Program-made: the position numbers and the translations under genes
Assembly (NCBI GenBank): GCA_028583685.1
Contig: JAMXIF010001119.1
Location: forward strand, 309,277 to 373,276
Length of the DNA stretch: 64,000 nucleotides
Reading direction: 5' to 3'
Source of the DNA: Petaurus breviceps papuanus
Lineage: Eukaryota; Chordata; Mammalia; Diprotodontia; Petauridae
The notes under the pieces: generated by a model
Seen by the model: the letters and a program-made list of their open reading frames with translations, nothing else
Told to the model about the DNA's origin: nothing
Database searches by the model: none
Part shown: piece by piece, positions 45,936 through 58,577 of the stretch
How the letters are laid out: each line of letters opens with the position of its first letter
Numbering within the stretch: the first letter of the stretch is position 1

Positions 45936-46594
45936 CATAGATAGCCATAGTTCAGAATAGGATGTGGTGTTGCAAAAGAGATAGAGGAATACATTTGGAA
46001 GACGGAAAGAATATTTCCAGCCAGAAGGGATCAGGGAAAGTTTTCATGGGAAAGCTCGGGCTTGTAAAATGGGGAGAACAGCAAGAGGTCATAGGATCAT
46101 AGAGTTAGGGTTGGAAGGGAGTTCAGAGGTCATACAGTAGTGACTTGCCTATTCTTACATAAGTAGCAAGAGGCAAAGCCAGCATTCAAGCACAGGTCAC
46201 TGGCTCTCTGATTGAAAAGGCAGAGCTCTGTCTTCCATACTCCCATGTCTCTCTGGAGATGGTGGACAAAGCATCTCTGGCAGAGTGAAGAACATGAACA
46301 AAGAAAATTGCAATCAAAACAAGGACACAAGGCTTCAGTGGCAACAATACGAGTCTTCTGCTTTGCTATCACAGTCTATGTGGTTGGTGTGAGGATGTGC
46401 ATACGTGTGCATGTGCATGTGTGGTGAATTACCGGCGAGGGCAAATAGAGCAAGGAGTGAAGAGATCTCCATAAGGCAGAAATATGGCTTGTTCTGGGCA
46501 ACTTACCTAATTCCCAAATCTTATGTATGATTTCTCTACTTTCTGAATCATTTGGGATTTTGATTCTTTGAACAGACTATTACCCATGGTAAGC

Positions 46595-46790
46595 AACAGG
46601 GGCAGCATGGTACTGTGGAATAGCCTCTGGTCTAGGAGTCAGAGGATAGAGTCTGAATATTTGTTTTCCATTTAGAGCTGATGTGACCTTGAACAAGTTA
46701 TTTACCTCTGTGGATCTTAGGTTCTTCATCTGTAAACTGGAAGGGTTACATTAGATGATGTTTACAGTTTAAAATCCTATTATCTGTCTT
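46595..46790 (+). mobile_element. MIR3-type SINE
   Basis: 'gcagcatggtactgtggaatag', 'gaacaagttatttacctctg' and 'ggttacattagatgatg' on the plus strand. Confidence 0.65.
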
Positions 46791-47219
46791 CTGATTTTAT
46801 AGCTTTTAATCATGTTCCCCTGAACCTTTGTCGTTTTCAGATGGGAGAAAACAATGGCCTTGATCAGTGTACTATTCACCTTGAGCACTTCAGATGCCCT
46901 TCTCAGGGGTAATTCTCTAGCTCATTGATGTCTATTGATAACCAGGACAGGATAAAATCTTTCAGGTATTGATGGGATGGCTCTTTTTTTTTTTGGTCAA
47001 AGAGATGAGGGTGTTTCTTGTTTTGTTTTGTTCCCAATGCTTTTCCAGGGGATGCCTATAATTTTGTTGGCCATCATTACATTTACATGCAAATACTTGA
47101 GACAAGCACTCATTTTGATATGATTTCATTTTTGTGATAACATTTGTTTTACTTTCTCTCTTTTCATTCTTGTTGCACTGAACAATGAGGTAATAAGCGT
47201 GGGGCAACAGAGGAAGTAC

Positions 47220-48430
47220 TGTACTACTGGAAGTGCCAAAACTGTAGAAGCACAGAGATGGAAAGATCAGAGAGAGAGACGTGTCAGTGACATGGATGGG
47301 GGCTCTCCTTGCCAGGCCCTGTTATTACATCCCCTCACTCCATTTCACAAATAAGCTAGTTTCAATGAGATGAAGTCAGAGGCCCCTGCCTATGTTATCA
47401 CACTGAATGGAAAACAAATAAACAAAAAACATTCTATTCCAAGTCATGCCTCATACTGTGAAAAGGAAGAGTTGAGTTCTATTTCCAGAGATCCCAGTCC
47501 CAAAGACCACTGGTACAGGGCTCTGTCTTCATTGGTAGAGAAGAATGTCCTGTTCTGAATGAAGAGTTGGATGAAGTTGGGGAGAGGAGAGCTCTAGCCT
47601 TCTTTGATTTTTCTTTGGGTCACTTCTGGCATTTCTGGCTTGAAAGAGAAGACATAAGATGCCAACCCCACTTCAGGTTGCTGAAGGAAAAGACTCTGTC
47701 AGGAAGCTGGCACAAGAGAAGCTGGCTGTCTCCATCATGTCTCTATCCCCAGCTTGCTACAGTAGAGACTTCAAGGAACTTCCTCTTGGCTGAGATGAAT
47801 TATCTTGTCGCCATTCTGTACAATCCGGCATGTATTTTCTTAGATATATTGTCTCTGATTTCTCTTTTGTTACTGACTTGGATAAACAAGTCTTGATAAT
47901 TACTATGTGTGTTCATTATGGAACTGGTATTTGGAGGGAAAAGAGTCAAACCTCAGATATAGAGCTTGGGATCCTCTTCCCCTCAATATTGAAAAAGCAG
48001 TAAGAAATCAGCTTGAACCAGAAACATCCCCTAAACTAGCAATATTTAGGGGAGTAGACAGATATAGTTCTAGCCTGGTACCCCCTCTCTCTGAAGAGAA
48101 TAGAGTAGAAGCTTCTGAACCCCAGCTACCTGCTTCTCCCCCTGGCATTAAAGTCTCCCTTGGGGAAGTGGGGGGGTGGTGAGAAGAGGCCAGTGATATC
48201 TATTCTGCTTCCTTTGAGGCACATGACACCCCCCTGCTTCAAATGGCAATAGCACTTCACAACATATGGGCCTTGATAGAATCCTGTCTTTACCTAATGA
48301 CTGACCTATCGGTTGTGAACTATGTTGTATTGTCTAAATTCCTTTCCCTTTGTGCTCTACTGAGCACTGTTAGGCTACAACTCACTGTGTTTCTTTGCCT
48401 AGACACTGCTGTATGTATCAAGGCTTGACC
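47220..48430 (+). other. Unrecognised stretch with several short open frames
   Basis: Plus-strand frames of 61-109 codons follow each other (47370-48428) without a domain I know. It could be an old retroviral remnant next to the LTR-like unit at 48440-48930, but nothing decisive supports that. Confidence 0.3.
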
Positions 48431-48439
48431 TTGCTGAAA

Positions 48440-48930
48440 TGGGTCTCCTCAATATTAGAGTAGACTCTGGCATGCGTGTCTAATTTCTGTGATGCATAAG
48501 AAGCTTGAGAGACACAGTTTCTGGGTAATTAATAATTTTATTAATTATGTTAGTCATTAATAAAAGGATGATAATTTGGCCATCTCTCCTGAACCAAAGA
48601 CTCCTTATGGAACCCACTCAAAGCTTATATGCATTTGGAAGAGTGGATGTTCCTGAGTGTAGACATCAACTCTAATTGGTTAACAATTAATGAGAATGGA
48701 TATAATGAGAGCTGGGATTATTCTAATGAGGGGCTGGGGGATGTAACCTATCATCACTCAGTATTGGACAAAGAGACTATCTCCACTTAAGGCAACCTAG
48801 ACAAAAGGGAGGCCACCTCTACCCAGACTTGGCTGACCAAAACACAATGGGCTAGATTTCACTGGAACAGAATCTAAGTTTCGATTAAATCTAAGACAAG
48901 ATTTCATCCCTTTATCAGTCCTGCCCTTCA
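48440..48930 (-). mobile_element. Possible solo LTR, antisense (fossil)
   Basis: On the minus strand a CCAAT-like box ('taaccaattag') precedes a TATA-like 'gcatataagc' (48631-48622) and AATAAA-like signals near 48540, spaced as U3-R-U5 would be. Edges and family are uncertain; no retroviral genes are attached. Confidence 0.38.
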
Positions 48931-49257
48931 AAGGTTGGTTTAATAGTCTACAGGAAATAGGAAATGGGGGGGGGAACCTTAGTTCTAATTCAATAACTGG
49001 TTATTAATATAAGAAAGAACTCATAATTTCTCTCATTTCCCTCCTCCAACAGAATAAAGAAGTTTTATCTATAACATCTGTGAGCAATTCGGTTATTTAT
49101 TTTCACAATTGACATCAATCTCTGAGAACTAAAGAGGTTAAATTACCTCTCAGGATTTCTGCTAACAGGTAGTTTCAGCACTCCTGATTAGTATAAGTAT
49201 GCAAACCACCCAGAACCTAATCATCACCATTACATAGGCTCATGTTGGAGGCTAACA

Positions 49258-49271
49258 GCGCCACCTCGTGG
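49258..49271 (-). promoter_or_regulatory. CTCF-motif-like site
   Basis: 'gcgccacctcgtgg' agrees with the CTCF core (read on the minus strand) at all but one position as I recall the consensus; it holds one CpG in a CpG-poor region. Confidence 0.4.
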
Positions 49272-49274
49272 TGA

Positions 49275-49455
49275 CATAGAATCAGAGAACTTTCAAGGCA
49301 GTAGGAACTTTAAATTGGGCAAACTTATTTTGCAGATGAGGAAAACGAGGTACAAGAGTATTTAAACGATTGTACAAGGTCTCACAACTAGTTAGTGGCT
49401 GAGTCAGGATCAGAACACTATCTCTTGCTTGTCTCACTGAATTATGCTGCCTTGG
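49275..49455 (-). mobile_element. MIR3-type SINE, antisense
   Basis: 'gaatcagagaactttcaagg', 'gcagatgaggaaaacgagg' and 'caaggtctcacaactagttag'. Confidence 0.6.
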
Positions 49456-49469
49456 CTTTTAAACTTGGC

Positions 49470-50440
49470 CAAGGAATTAAGAACGGGTCATTTCACAGAG
49501 AGGACTTGTGCTTTTGGAATTTGTGGCTCCAAGAAACTGCAGCATGTGCAGCGGCCACACCCCAATAAAGTGTTTCAGTAGATGTCCTAAGCCAGGTTGA
49601 GGGTAACCAAGGGATCTCAAGCCCATTGGTGAATTAGGGGGGTTTCTACCCCAAGTACGCAAAGACATCCTCTACTGGGATGGACCCATGAGAACAATTC
49701 TTTTCCCAAGAGTCACAAAAGCAGCTGATGCAGGCATTGTAGAGTGCTTAGAGATTGGTTAGACCTTGGAGACACCAAGGTCATCCACTGCCTCTTGAGC
49801 CATCACCAGTTGTCTTGATTCTGTCCTTCCACTGGACTGTGATGACTCTGGAGGAGTAAGTGAGGCTGATGACTTCATGCAACTCTGCCTCACTTAAATC
49901 CAATTTACACACAAATCAAAAGATATCACCCATACCATTTCATGGTTTTACCACTATATCAAAGTCCTGTGGTGATGAGGCAAGTGGCAAAGCAGCAGGT
50001 GTGGATACACTAGGAGCTGTAGTCACTATCCTGCACACAGGCGGCCCAGGCCATAGGGTCGTTTCTCATTGGAAGTAGTGATGTGATTCAGCAACCCCCT
50101 GGGCATCAGAGCAGCCTTTTAAAGATTGCACTGCTCACCTCTGGCTGTGAGGAAGGAGCTAGAAAAGGTGCCCTAAAATTGTCTGCTTACCCATCCCTGG
50201 CCTGATTACTACAGCAGGCAGGGAATCCCACCCTGTGGTTGAACCAAAAAAATGTACAAAAATGTCTGCAAAGATGATTCCACTCCACCCCAAATGTTCA
50301 CAGGGACTATTTGTGCCTGTGGCAGAGCATCCCAATCTCATATTGGGCTGATCAGCCACAATCAGACACATTGAAACTTGACTCTAACATAGTGATATAT
50401 TTTGGTTCTCTTTGAGAAAGAAGGACAACAACCAACCAAC
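49470..50440 (+). mobile_element. RTE-like LINE 3' part
   Basis: Translation near 50305-50370 gives 'CACGRASQSHIGLISHNQTH', a CxC...HxxxxH finger like the C-terminal motif of RTE-clade ORFs. The end 'ggttctctttgagaaagaaggacaacaacc' matches the terminus of the antisense copy at 23840-24180. 49750-49900 carries a second block ('gactgtgatgactctggagg') that recurs in marsupial copies as I recall. Confidence 0.5.
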
Positions 50441-51339
50441 CAAACACAAAACATTATTCTGACCAACCAGCTTTATTTTGAGATTCTCCCACTAACTGGC
50501 TTCTAGGATTTAATAAGACATTCACCTAGCTGAGTTGTGCTCTTGTGAAAGTGTTTACATTTTATAAAGATGACTGGAGATAAACTGAATCATCGTGGCT
50601 GTAATTTCAAGAAATGAAAGAGAAAAAGAAAGAAAAAGAACAACCATTATTGGGCTAATTCCACCCACAAATATGTTATGCCTAAAATTGAGAACACTGA
50701 CCTTCTGTATAAGATCTGGAGCCAATCTCTGCAGATCAAGGATTTAGAACTGTGATTATTTTATTACAACCCCTGTGAAATTTAGAAATAGGTGTTTTCT
50801 TATCAGGAGAATATTAATCATCCGATATTTTCACGTTACCTTCCTGGAGCTAGAGAAAAATTGAATCTGTGACTGCTGGAAATCAAAGCCTTTAGGGGGC
50901 CCTTATAATCCAAAGATTGAGAGTCATTATTCCATTGTTCTGCTCGGAAACGATAAAAAGATAAAAACAAATTGGGACAGGCTGACTGAAAGACACACTC
51001 TTTTTTTTTTTCTCCTGAAAAGTGAATGTGCCTGGGCCTTCACATCTTCTTGATCTTGGCAGCTCTTAGTTTCTGTATTGCTAGATAAAGGATCTTACCA
51101 CATATATTGGCCAAAGCTGAATAACAGGTTGGTATAAGGATATGCTAAGATAAGGGGGAGCTATCAAATGAAGGCACTGCCTCAGATAACACCTACGGTT
51201 CTTTCTAGAGCAAATGTTAAATGAAGATTTGAACCTTGTGCCCTGTTTATTCATATTACAGAGTTCCCAGACTTAGAGTTTCCATTGACTTAGAATGATT
51301 TATGCAATACACAATAACTAATAAATAAAACATTTGTGT

Positions 51340-51560
51340 AGTGGTATATGGTTTTTAAAGTACATTGTATACATTATGCCATATAATCTTAAAAGCACTG
51401 CCGAGTGTGTGCTATTATCCCCTTTTGATAGATGAGAATACTGAGGGTCAGAAAGGTTAAATAATTTACCTAAGGTCATATAACTAACCAGTGAGTACCT
51501 GTAGGAAGGTTCAAAGTTCTTCTTGCTTCTAAGTCTAGTTCTATCTATTATGTAACTTGT
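51340..51560 (-). mobile_element. MIR-type SINE, antisense
   Basis: 'gctattatccccttttgatag', 'atgagaatactgagggtcag' and 'cctaaggtcatataac'. Confidence 0.6.
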
Positions 51561-51570
51561 CTTCTAAACC

Positions 51571-51816
51571 AGTGGTTCTCAAATGTTTTAGTCAAAATTA
51601 TTGAGGACTCCAAAGAGCTTTTGTTATGTTATTTATATATTTATTTGCTATATCTATCAATATTTGCCATATTAAATATTTTTTCATTTAAAATTACAAT
51701 AATAAACCTATTACATATTAGTGCACATAGCATTATAAATGGGAAAATGACTATATTTTCCAAAACAAAAAATTAATCAGAATACTGACATTGTTTTACA
51801 TATATATGTGTGTGTG

Positions 51817-51854
<38 letters not shown>

Positions 51855-52122
51855 TACATTTTGAATCTCTTTCATGTCTAGCTTAATAGGAGATAGCTAG
51901 ATTCTCATACCTGCTTCTGTATTCAATCTGTTAGTATATGGTGTTTTGGGTTTGTATTAAGAAAATCTGGCCTCACAAAGAAGTGTAGCTGAGAAAGGAA
52001 GGAGCATTTTAATAGGTAGATGATGTCAATATTATTATGAAAATAGCTTTTTCCTTGCAGACCCTCTGAAAGGGTCTTGGAGACTCCCAGGGATTGGCAG
52101 ACCACTCTTTGTAATCAGCTGA
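51571..52122. mobile_element. hAT-Charlie-type DNA transposon remnant
   Basis: Left end 'cagtggttctcaaatg', interior 'ttgaggactccaaagagctttt', 'ctatctatcaatatttgccatatt' and 'ctggattctcat'-like segment, right part 'agggtcttggagactcccaggg'. The interior order is that of a widespread mammalian Charlie-type copy. A TA/TG/CA microsatellite (51803-51855) expanded inside. Confidence 0.7.
51803..51855 (+). repeat. (TG)n(TA)n(CA)n microsatellite
   Basis: TG, then TA, then CA runs; self-complementary. Confidence 0.9.
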
Positions 52123-52366
52123 TGTAAATAAAGCATCGGGCCATTTGAAAACAAAGGTTATCAGGTACTCTGAGCCTTTGGGAAGAAAAATCAGAGTCTA
52201 GGGAATGAAGAGTATTTTTAAAAATGGAATAAATAGGTGGGGTATCAGTAATGGGGGAATATAGAAACTTATTTTAAAGTAATTTGATCATTGGCATACC
52301 AGAAATATCGTATGAATCAGTCCTGCATTTCTCTTAGCCTAGACTTAAACTTTTAACAAAAAGAAA

Positions 52367-52691
52367 TGGGGACAAGTTCCAGGCTACTAGATTTTAAATG
52401 AACAAATTCCTCTCTGTCCTTCCAAACCCATCAGGATTTTATAAACTTCCAGCATATGCCCTCCCAGCCTTTGTCCTTCCAGACTGAAAAGGCTGAACGC
52501 CTCCTTTTAGTTCATCCACCCCAAGCCTAAAAATATATTCAAATGGACTTTTTGAATTTAAACATGGTGTCATTTTTTTGACCAAAAATAATTCTTAGCC
52601 CAGGCCTTCCATTGCAGCCAGCCATGATGTATGAGAATATTATCAAACATATCTGGACTCCACTAATATCCTGTTCTTTCCAGCTTTACCA
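52367..52691 (+). repeat. Direct duplication, copy 1 (325 bp)
   Basis: From 'tggggacaagttccagg' to 'gctttacca'; about 92-93% identical by eye to 53348-53656. The reverse complement contains a segment like a CR1/L3 LINE ('cttttcagtctggaagg'). Confidence 0.92.
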
Positions 52692-52719
52692 TATTGACTC
52701 AAGGACTGAGAATTTTTAG

Positions 52720-52870
52720 AGAATCAGAAGATCCTTTGACCCAACCCTTTTGTGCTACAGATGAGGAAACTGAGGGCCAAAGAGGAAGAATGACTCATCC
52801 AAAATCACACAGGTAGTAAATTAGAAATCTGGGTTTCAAATCCAAAACTCTTAATTCCATATACAAGTCT
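52720..52870 (-). mobile_element. MIR3/L3-type fragment, antisense
   Basis: 'acagatgaggaaactgaggg' and 'aaaatcacacaggtagtaaa'. Confidence 0.55.
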
Positions 52871-53347
52871 AATATTCTTCCTGCTTTCCTACATTCCTGA
52901 AATACCCTACCTTCTATGACCACAAAAACCTATTTATTGGTAGGCAGAACAGTTATCGTTTTATCTCAGAGTTCTTTGAAGCAATCTTTGTTTCTAAGCT
53001 GTACCCCTCTTGGAATAGTAAATGCATTCTGCAAATTGTTTTCCTAATGTGACAAGTAAGATATCTATTTACCTTTATTTAAAAAAAATATTGTTGATGA
53101 ATTTTGTTTCTTAAGCTATCATCATATTCCCTAGGGAATACTTCCTTGCAACATTGAAAGCCTATTGAGTAAAACCTAGTGATAAAATAATCATACTTAG
53201 TAAAGTATGCACCATTCTACATCCATAGCTCTCTCTCTCTACTGAGAGAAAGAATGTTTTACCATCTGTTTTGGGATATGCCCCAAGTATCTGCCTTTAA
53301 AGTTCAAATATGTGTATGCTAGTGATAGGACAGTGGAGGCTGAGAAG

Positions 53348-53656
53348 TGGGGACAAGTTCCAGGCTACTAGAATTTAAATGAACAAATTCCTCTTTGTCC
53401 TTTCAAACCCATCAGGATTTTATAACCTTCCGGCATATGCCCTCCCAGCCTTTGTCCTTCCAGACTGAAAAGGCTGAACTCCTCCCAAGAATATAAATAT
53501 ATTCAAATGGACTTTTTGAATTTAAACATAGTGTCATTTTTTTTTACCAAAAATAATTCTTAGCCCAGGCCTCCCATTGCAGCCAGCCATGATGTATGAG
53601 AATATTATTAAACATATTTGGACACCACTAATATCCTGTTCTCTCTGGCTTTACCA
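53348..53656 (+). repeat. Direct duplication, copy 2 (309 bp)
   Basis: Same start and end motifs as 52367-52691; about 16 bp are missing after 'gaactcctcc'. Unit spacing is 981 bp. Confidence 0.92.
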
Positions 53657-54299
53657 AGAGACCCGAAGAGGAATGAGTTTACAAAATTAGATATGCTAAG
53701 GAAAGAAACACAAGGCTCTGAAAGGTTCATGTTCTATTCCTATTCATGGGTCTCATTAACTGGTTTTACCTTGGGTTATACACATCAGACTGGCTATAAA
53801 TTTAGATACTTAGCAAAGAAAACAAGAATTTCTCATGTTAACTTTAAGACTTTATTCATACTATGAAATAAAATAGCATTGATAGATGATTAATGTATTC
53901 TAATTCAATTGAAATGTCATCTCCTTGTTTTTGTGTTTATCACATTCTTACAAATTTGATTTATGAGTACATGGCAAATTCAGCAATTACCTTATAATGC
54001 ATCTAGTGGATTAACTGTAATTACTGCTAATATAAAATGATTAAAATCTATGGAACTATCAAAGATGATTGGGGAAATCCCACATCCCCAAAGGAGGGTG
54101 AATGAGCATACTCTGCTCCAGTCAACTGAAATTTGAACAGAATGTTTCTCCTAAAATTGGACATTGACTAAGGCATTTCATTCAATGGGCATTTACTTTT
54201 ACAAGCAAAAACAGTGAAAGAAAAGATCACAAGAAAAAATTCTACCAAAAATCTCCTTGATTAATTTTAACTAATAATTTTTATTACTAACAACCATAA

Positions 54300-54480
54300 A
54301 GTCATATCCATATAGTCACACTTTACAAATTTAGTAATTCGGGCATTATTTGCTTCCATTTCTCACACGAAGAACTGAGGCACAGAGATTAATGACCGAT
54401 CAGGGACATACAGCTAGTAATTGGCAAAGCTGGCATTCAGATTCAAGTCTTCTGAATCTCAGGTTAGTGCCCTAAATGAC
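54300..54480 (-). mobile_element. MIR-type SINE, antisense
   Basis: 'gaagaactgaggcacagag', 'cagctagtaattggcaaagc' and 'cattcagattcaagtc'. Confidence 0.6.
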
Positions 54481-54734
54481 ACTTGTGAAATATCTTTGGA
54501 GAATTGCTCACAAGTGGCCACACTAGCCGATAGATGTTGCATAATATTCTTTTAAAAATAAAAATAACTTATTGATACTTTTTGTCTTTAAATCTCAGTT
54601 CTTTCTGGATACGGTATTTAATTCCCCCATCCTGCCATGTTGCATTTTCCTTTGTACCAAAGAAAAACAGTTACGGTGAAAGAACAGGCACATTGTATCT
54701 GATGATGCATGTAACATTTTTACTCAAGACATCC

Positions 54735-55206
54735 CTAGCTCTTTCCCAAGGAGAAAGAAGTATGTTTCATCATCTGTTCTCTGGGACAGCTATTGGTTTT
54801 CCATTTGCTCAGATTTCTGCACCCTTTGAATGATCTTTTCAGCAACACAGTTGTAGTCATCGTGTATTTCGTTCTTATGGTTCTGATGATTTCATTCTGC
54901 ATCAGTTCACTAACAGCATCCCTTTGACTCTGTTCTTCATTCACCTTGCTGAGCAGAGTGATAGGGATTTGAATGGCGATTGCTAGCTGGGTGGAGGTGG
55001 GGAGAATGTTCAACACAGAGGGCTATTAGGGTGGAAAGATGGTGATCAGCAGCTCTTTCCCAGGGCTGTTTGACCATAAGTAATTGAGCTGTGGCCAAAG
55101 GAAGTTGAAAGTCCCTGTCAAAGTCAGGATAACCTAGATCAAGAAAAGCTTGCTTTTTTCTCCCAAATCCTCTCAGATCTGAAGTCAAATGTCTATGTCT
55201 TGACAA
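54735..55206 (-). pseudogene. Possible decayed coding segment, unidentified
   Basis: Two long overlapping minus-strand frames (55206-54937, 55016-54735) follow on from each other, as when a coding region has taken a frameshift. Segments such as 'FLDLGYPDFDRDFQLPLA' and 'SKVNEEQSQRDAVSEL' have protein-like composition. I cannot name the protein. Chance is a real alternative. Confidence 0.25.
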
Positions 55207-55899
55207 GATCCAGAGTTTCTTCTGTACTTCTGTATCTGATGACCACCTTCACTGGATGCATGAATCCAACATCAAGTTAAGAACTGTTGTGTACAGTTAG
55301 TTGTATGCTGGCTCAGATGACTATGTTATAGTGAATATCTTGTGTCCAGAGCAATAATTGTGATTTCCAGAGGGTCTAGAAGAGCAGTAGACTCATAGCT
55401 TATTGGTAGCTTTATTGATGTGCCTCATCTCTCCACCTTTAGCTTTTTGATTCATATACACACACAAAAAGAAAACCAGCAACGACAAAAAAAGCACCAC
55501 TGTCTCCAGTATCTAAACATGGTGTCTTCTGTGGTGTTTCCACTTCATTATGTCAAGGTAATGGAAGGCTCACTGAAATATAGTAGTTAAAAGGGAAGCA
55601 GGGTTAGCAGAGATAGGGATCAGACCTGATTTCTAATTGGATAAATCTGTAACTTCACCTGCTCCATAAAAATGAGTCAGTGCTCTTCAGAAGAAAGAGG
55701 TAAAGCTAAGAATAAATTTCTGACTATCTAAGAACCATAAAGAGCTTGGCATTTACTTATCACTTTGGCCTAATGGCTGCATGTACCAATCAGGATTAGT
55801 GTGGAACTAAGACCAAGATCCTTTATTCTAAACACAATGGAGTACATGGCTATCAATGCTACCTGGTGGTTGAACATACAAATCTCTCCACGTTTTTCT

Positions 55900-58030
55900 G
55901 AATTCCTTGTATCATTACATACTGCATAGTAATATTCATACTACATGTCATTTCATTTCACACTACACAGCAATATTCACTATTTCCATAAAACACAGAT
56001 TATTCATTCCCTAACAGATAGTCATTGTGGTTATACTTTTTTTTGTTACCCCCCAAAATGCTGCCAAGAATATATTGGTAATTCATGGGGTTTTTATTTT
56101 AATCATTGAGCTCTTTGAGGTATATGCTCAGATCACTGGGATAAAGGGTATCAAAAGTTTGGTCACTTTTCTTGCATAATTCCAAAGTATTATTCAGAAT
56201 ATCATGATACAGTACTAAGAACATTCAGCTTAGTTATAGTATCTGAGTTCAGATTCTACCTTTGTAACTTACTTACCTTTGTGACATTGGACATATCACT
56301 TCTTAACCTTGTGCTTCAGTTTCCTCACCTCTGAAATTCAGAAGCAGACTAGATGGCCTTTATGTATCTTTCAGTTCTAACTCTTATAATCCTATGAACC
56401 ATTAACAGTTGGATCAAATTCATAATGCCACTAACAGTGCATTGGTGTGCCTGTTTTCTAATAACATCTCCAACACTGATTTTTTTCCTTTTTTGTAATC
56501 ATTTCTCATTGGAAGGTAAGATGAAAAATCAAGTTTGTTTTAATTTGCATTTCTTTTTTATAGTTATTTGGAACATGTTTCATATGGACATTTATAGCTT
56601 TCAATTCTTATTTTGTTCATATCCTTTGACTACTGATCTATTGAGGATTTTTTCCTTGGGCTTTCATATCTGGATTAATTCATTACATATCTTGAATATC
56701 AGATTTTTATCAATGAAACCTGATGAAAATATTTTCCAGACCCAATCATTCATTTTTTCATTTTATCTGCTTTTCTTTTTTTGTGCAAAAGCCTTCTTAG
56801 TTTTATGTAACTGAAATGGTTCGTTCTCTGTCGTATAATAATTTTTATCTTTTGTTTAGTCAAGAATTCTTTCCCTAACCATAATGGTAAAAAGTATTCT
56901 TTTCTCTTCTAATTAAAAAAAGAATGATCTTTCATGCTTAAGTCATATCCATTTGGTGCTTATCATTGTATATGGTCTAAGATGCTGATCTGAATCTAAT
57001 TTCTGGCAAACTGCTTTCCAAATTTCCCAGCAGATCCTGTTAAATAGGTAGTCTCTTTCACTGGTAACTTAAAGACTGGACTACTGTTTTCATTTTCTTT
57101 AAGTTTTTGCTTATATAACATGTTCCATTCATCTTTCCCCCCCCTATTTTTTAACTAATACCAATTTTTTTTTAGTGATTATAGCTTTGTATTTGGGAAG
57201 TGCTATTTTCCTTTCATCCCTATAATTTTTCATTATTTCCCTTAAGATTCTAGATGCCTCCAAATGGATTATTTTATTATTTTGCCTAGGTCCAAAAGTT
57301 ATAATTTTGGTAATTTTGTTGGCATGGCATTAAATCTGTATATGTATTTGTTTAGTATGTACAGTCTTATTATATCAGTATGGCTTAACCATGAGCACTG
57401 AATAGCTCTACGGTTAAGTCTTTTATTTCTACAAATATTGTTTTGCAGTTGTATTCACATAAATCTTATTAGTGACTTGGTAAACTCCCAGATATTTTAT
57501 ATAATTTAGAGTTGGTTTTTGAAAGGGGTTGCTTTTTTTCAACTCCTTTTTTTAGCACTACATAGAAATATGATAGTTTTGTGGATTTATTTTGTCTCTT
57601 TCGTCTTTACTAAAGCTTTTTTATAATCCCAATAAATTTCTTCACTAATTCTCTGAAGTTTTTTTAAGTATAAACCATCATGCTGTAGGTAATTGAGGAC
57701 ACCTTTTATTTCTACTTTGTTGATATCTTTAATTTTGTTTTTTTTTTGTTTATTTCCATAGCTTTTCCAGATCTATGCCAAATGAAAATGAGGAGCTGGC
57801 ATATCAATCCTCTATTCATTTTATACTAGGAAAGCTGTTGTTGTAAATAATTCTAATTTTTGTTTCTAAATACATGCTTTTGATCATATTTAAAAAGAAG
57901 CCTTCTCTGTCTATGATTTTTAAGGGTTTTAATGTAGATGAATACTATATTTGAACAAAGGCTTTTTTGGGTCTATTAAAATAATCATCTGTTTTATTGT
58001 TTATTAAAATAATCGTCTGTTTTATTGTTG
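55900..58030 (-). mobile_element. L1 LINE, ORF2 3' half and 3' UTR, antisense
   Basis: On the plus strand it shows the complement of L1 ORF2 in the usual order: 'ttgtgcaaaagccttcttag' (56780), 'tttgtatttgggaagtgc', 'ggcatggcattaaatctg' (57320), 'taaccatgagcactgaat' (57385) and 'ggcttttttgggtctatt' (57960). Old and diverged. A MIR was inserted at 56195-56398. Confidence 0.78.
56195..56398 (+). mobile_element. MIR-type SINE inside the L1
   Basis: 'gagttcagattctacctttg', 'tgcttcagtttcctcacctc' and 'agactagatggcctttatg'. Confidence 0.7.
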
Positions 58031-58034
58031 TCAT

Positions 58035-58300
58035 AGTACCTAAAATTTATATAATGCTTTAAGGATCACAAATCAATTCTCATATATTACCTCATTTCAT
58101 CCTCACAGCAATCCTTTGAGATACGTACTATTATTATCATAATTTTGCAAATTGGGATATCAAAGGACAAAGCTAATGATGAGAAAAAATATTTGATTTA
58201 ACAGTTATGCATCTAGTAGGTGTTTGAGGCAGGATTTGAAGTCAAGTCTTCTTAACTCCTTAGTTCAACACTCTCTCTACCATTCCAACTATTTTCCTCA
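58035..58300 (-). mobile_element. MIR-type SINE, antisense
   Basis: 'cctcatttcatcctcacagc', 'aattttgcaaattgggatatc' and 'gaggcaggatttgaagtc'. Confidence 0.65.
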
Positions 58301-58577
58301 CCATTTACTGTTTCTATGTTTCATTTTGACAATTGTTTTCTTAATGTTCTATCTTTTTATTTCCTATCAGTGGTCCAAAAGGTAGCAATGGAGTAAAAAG
58401 CAGAAAAACTCAAGTCCAAGATATCTTTGCACAAATGAAGAATGAGCTCCTCACCATCAAGGGTTTGGTATTTGGCAAGAATAGATGAAGAACTGCCATT
58501 TGTACACTTAACTATTAAGGACTGATATTCCCTTATTCATAATGAATCCATAATATGACTGCTTGATTGTTAGTTTT

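Noticed and set aside
47370-48428. Run of plus-strand frames as a possible gene
   Set aside because: No shared domain, no consistent splice signals and different frames; kept only as an unrecognised stretch.
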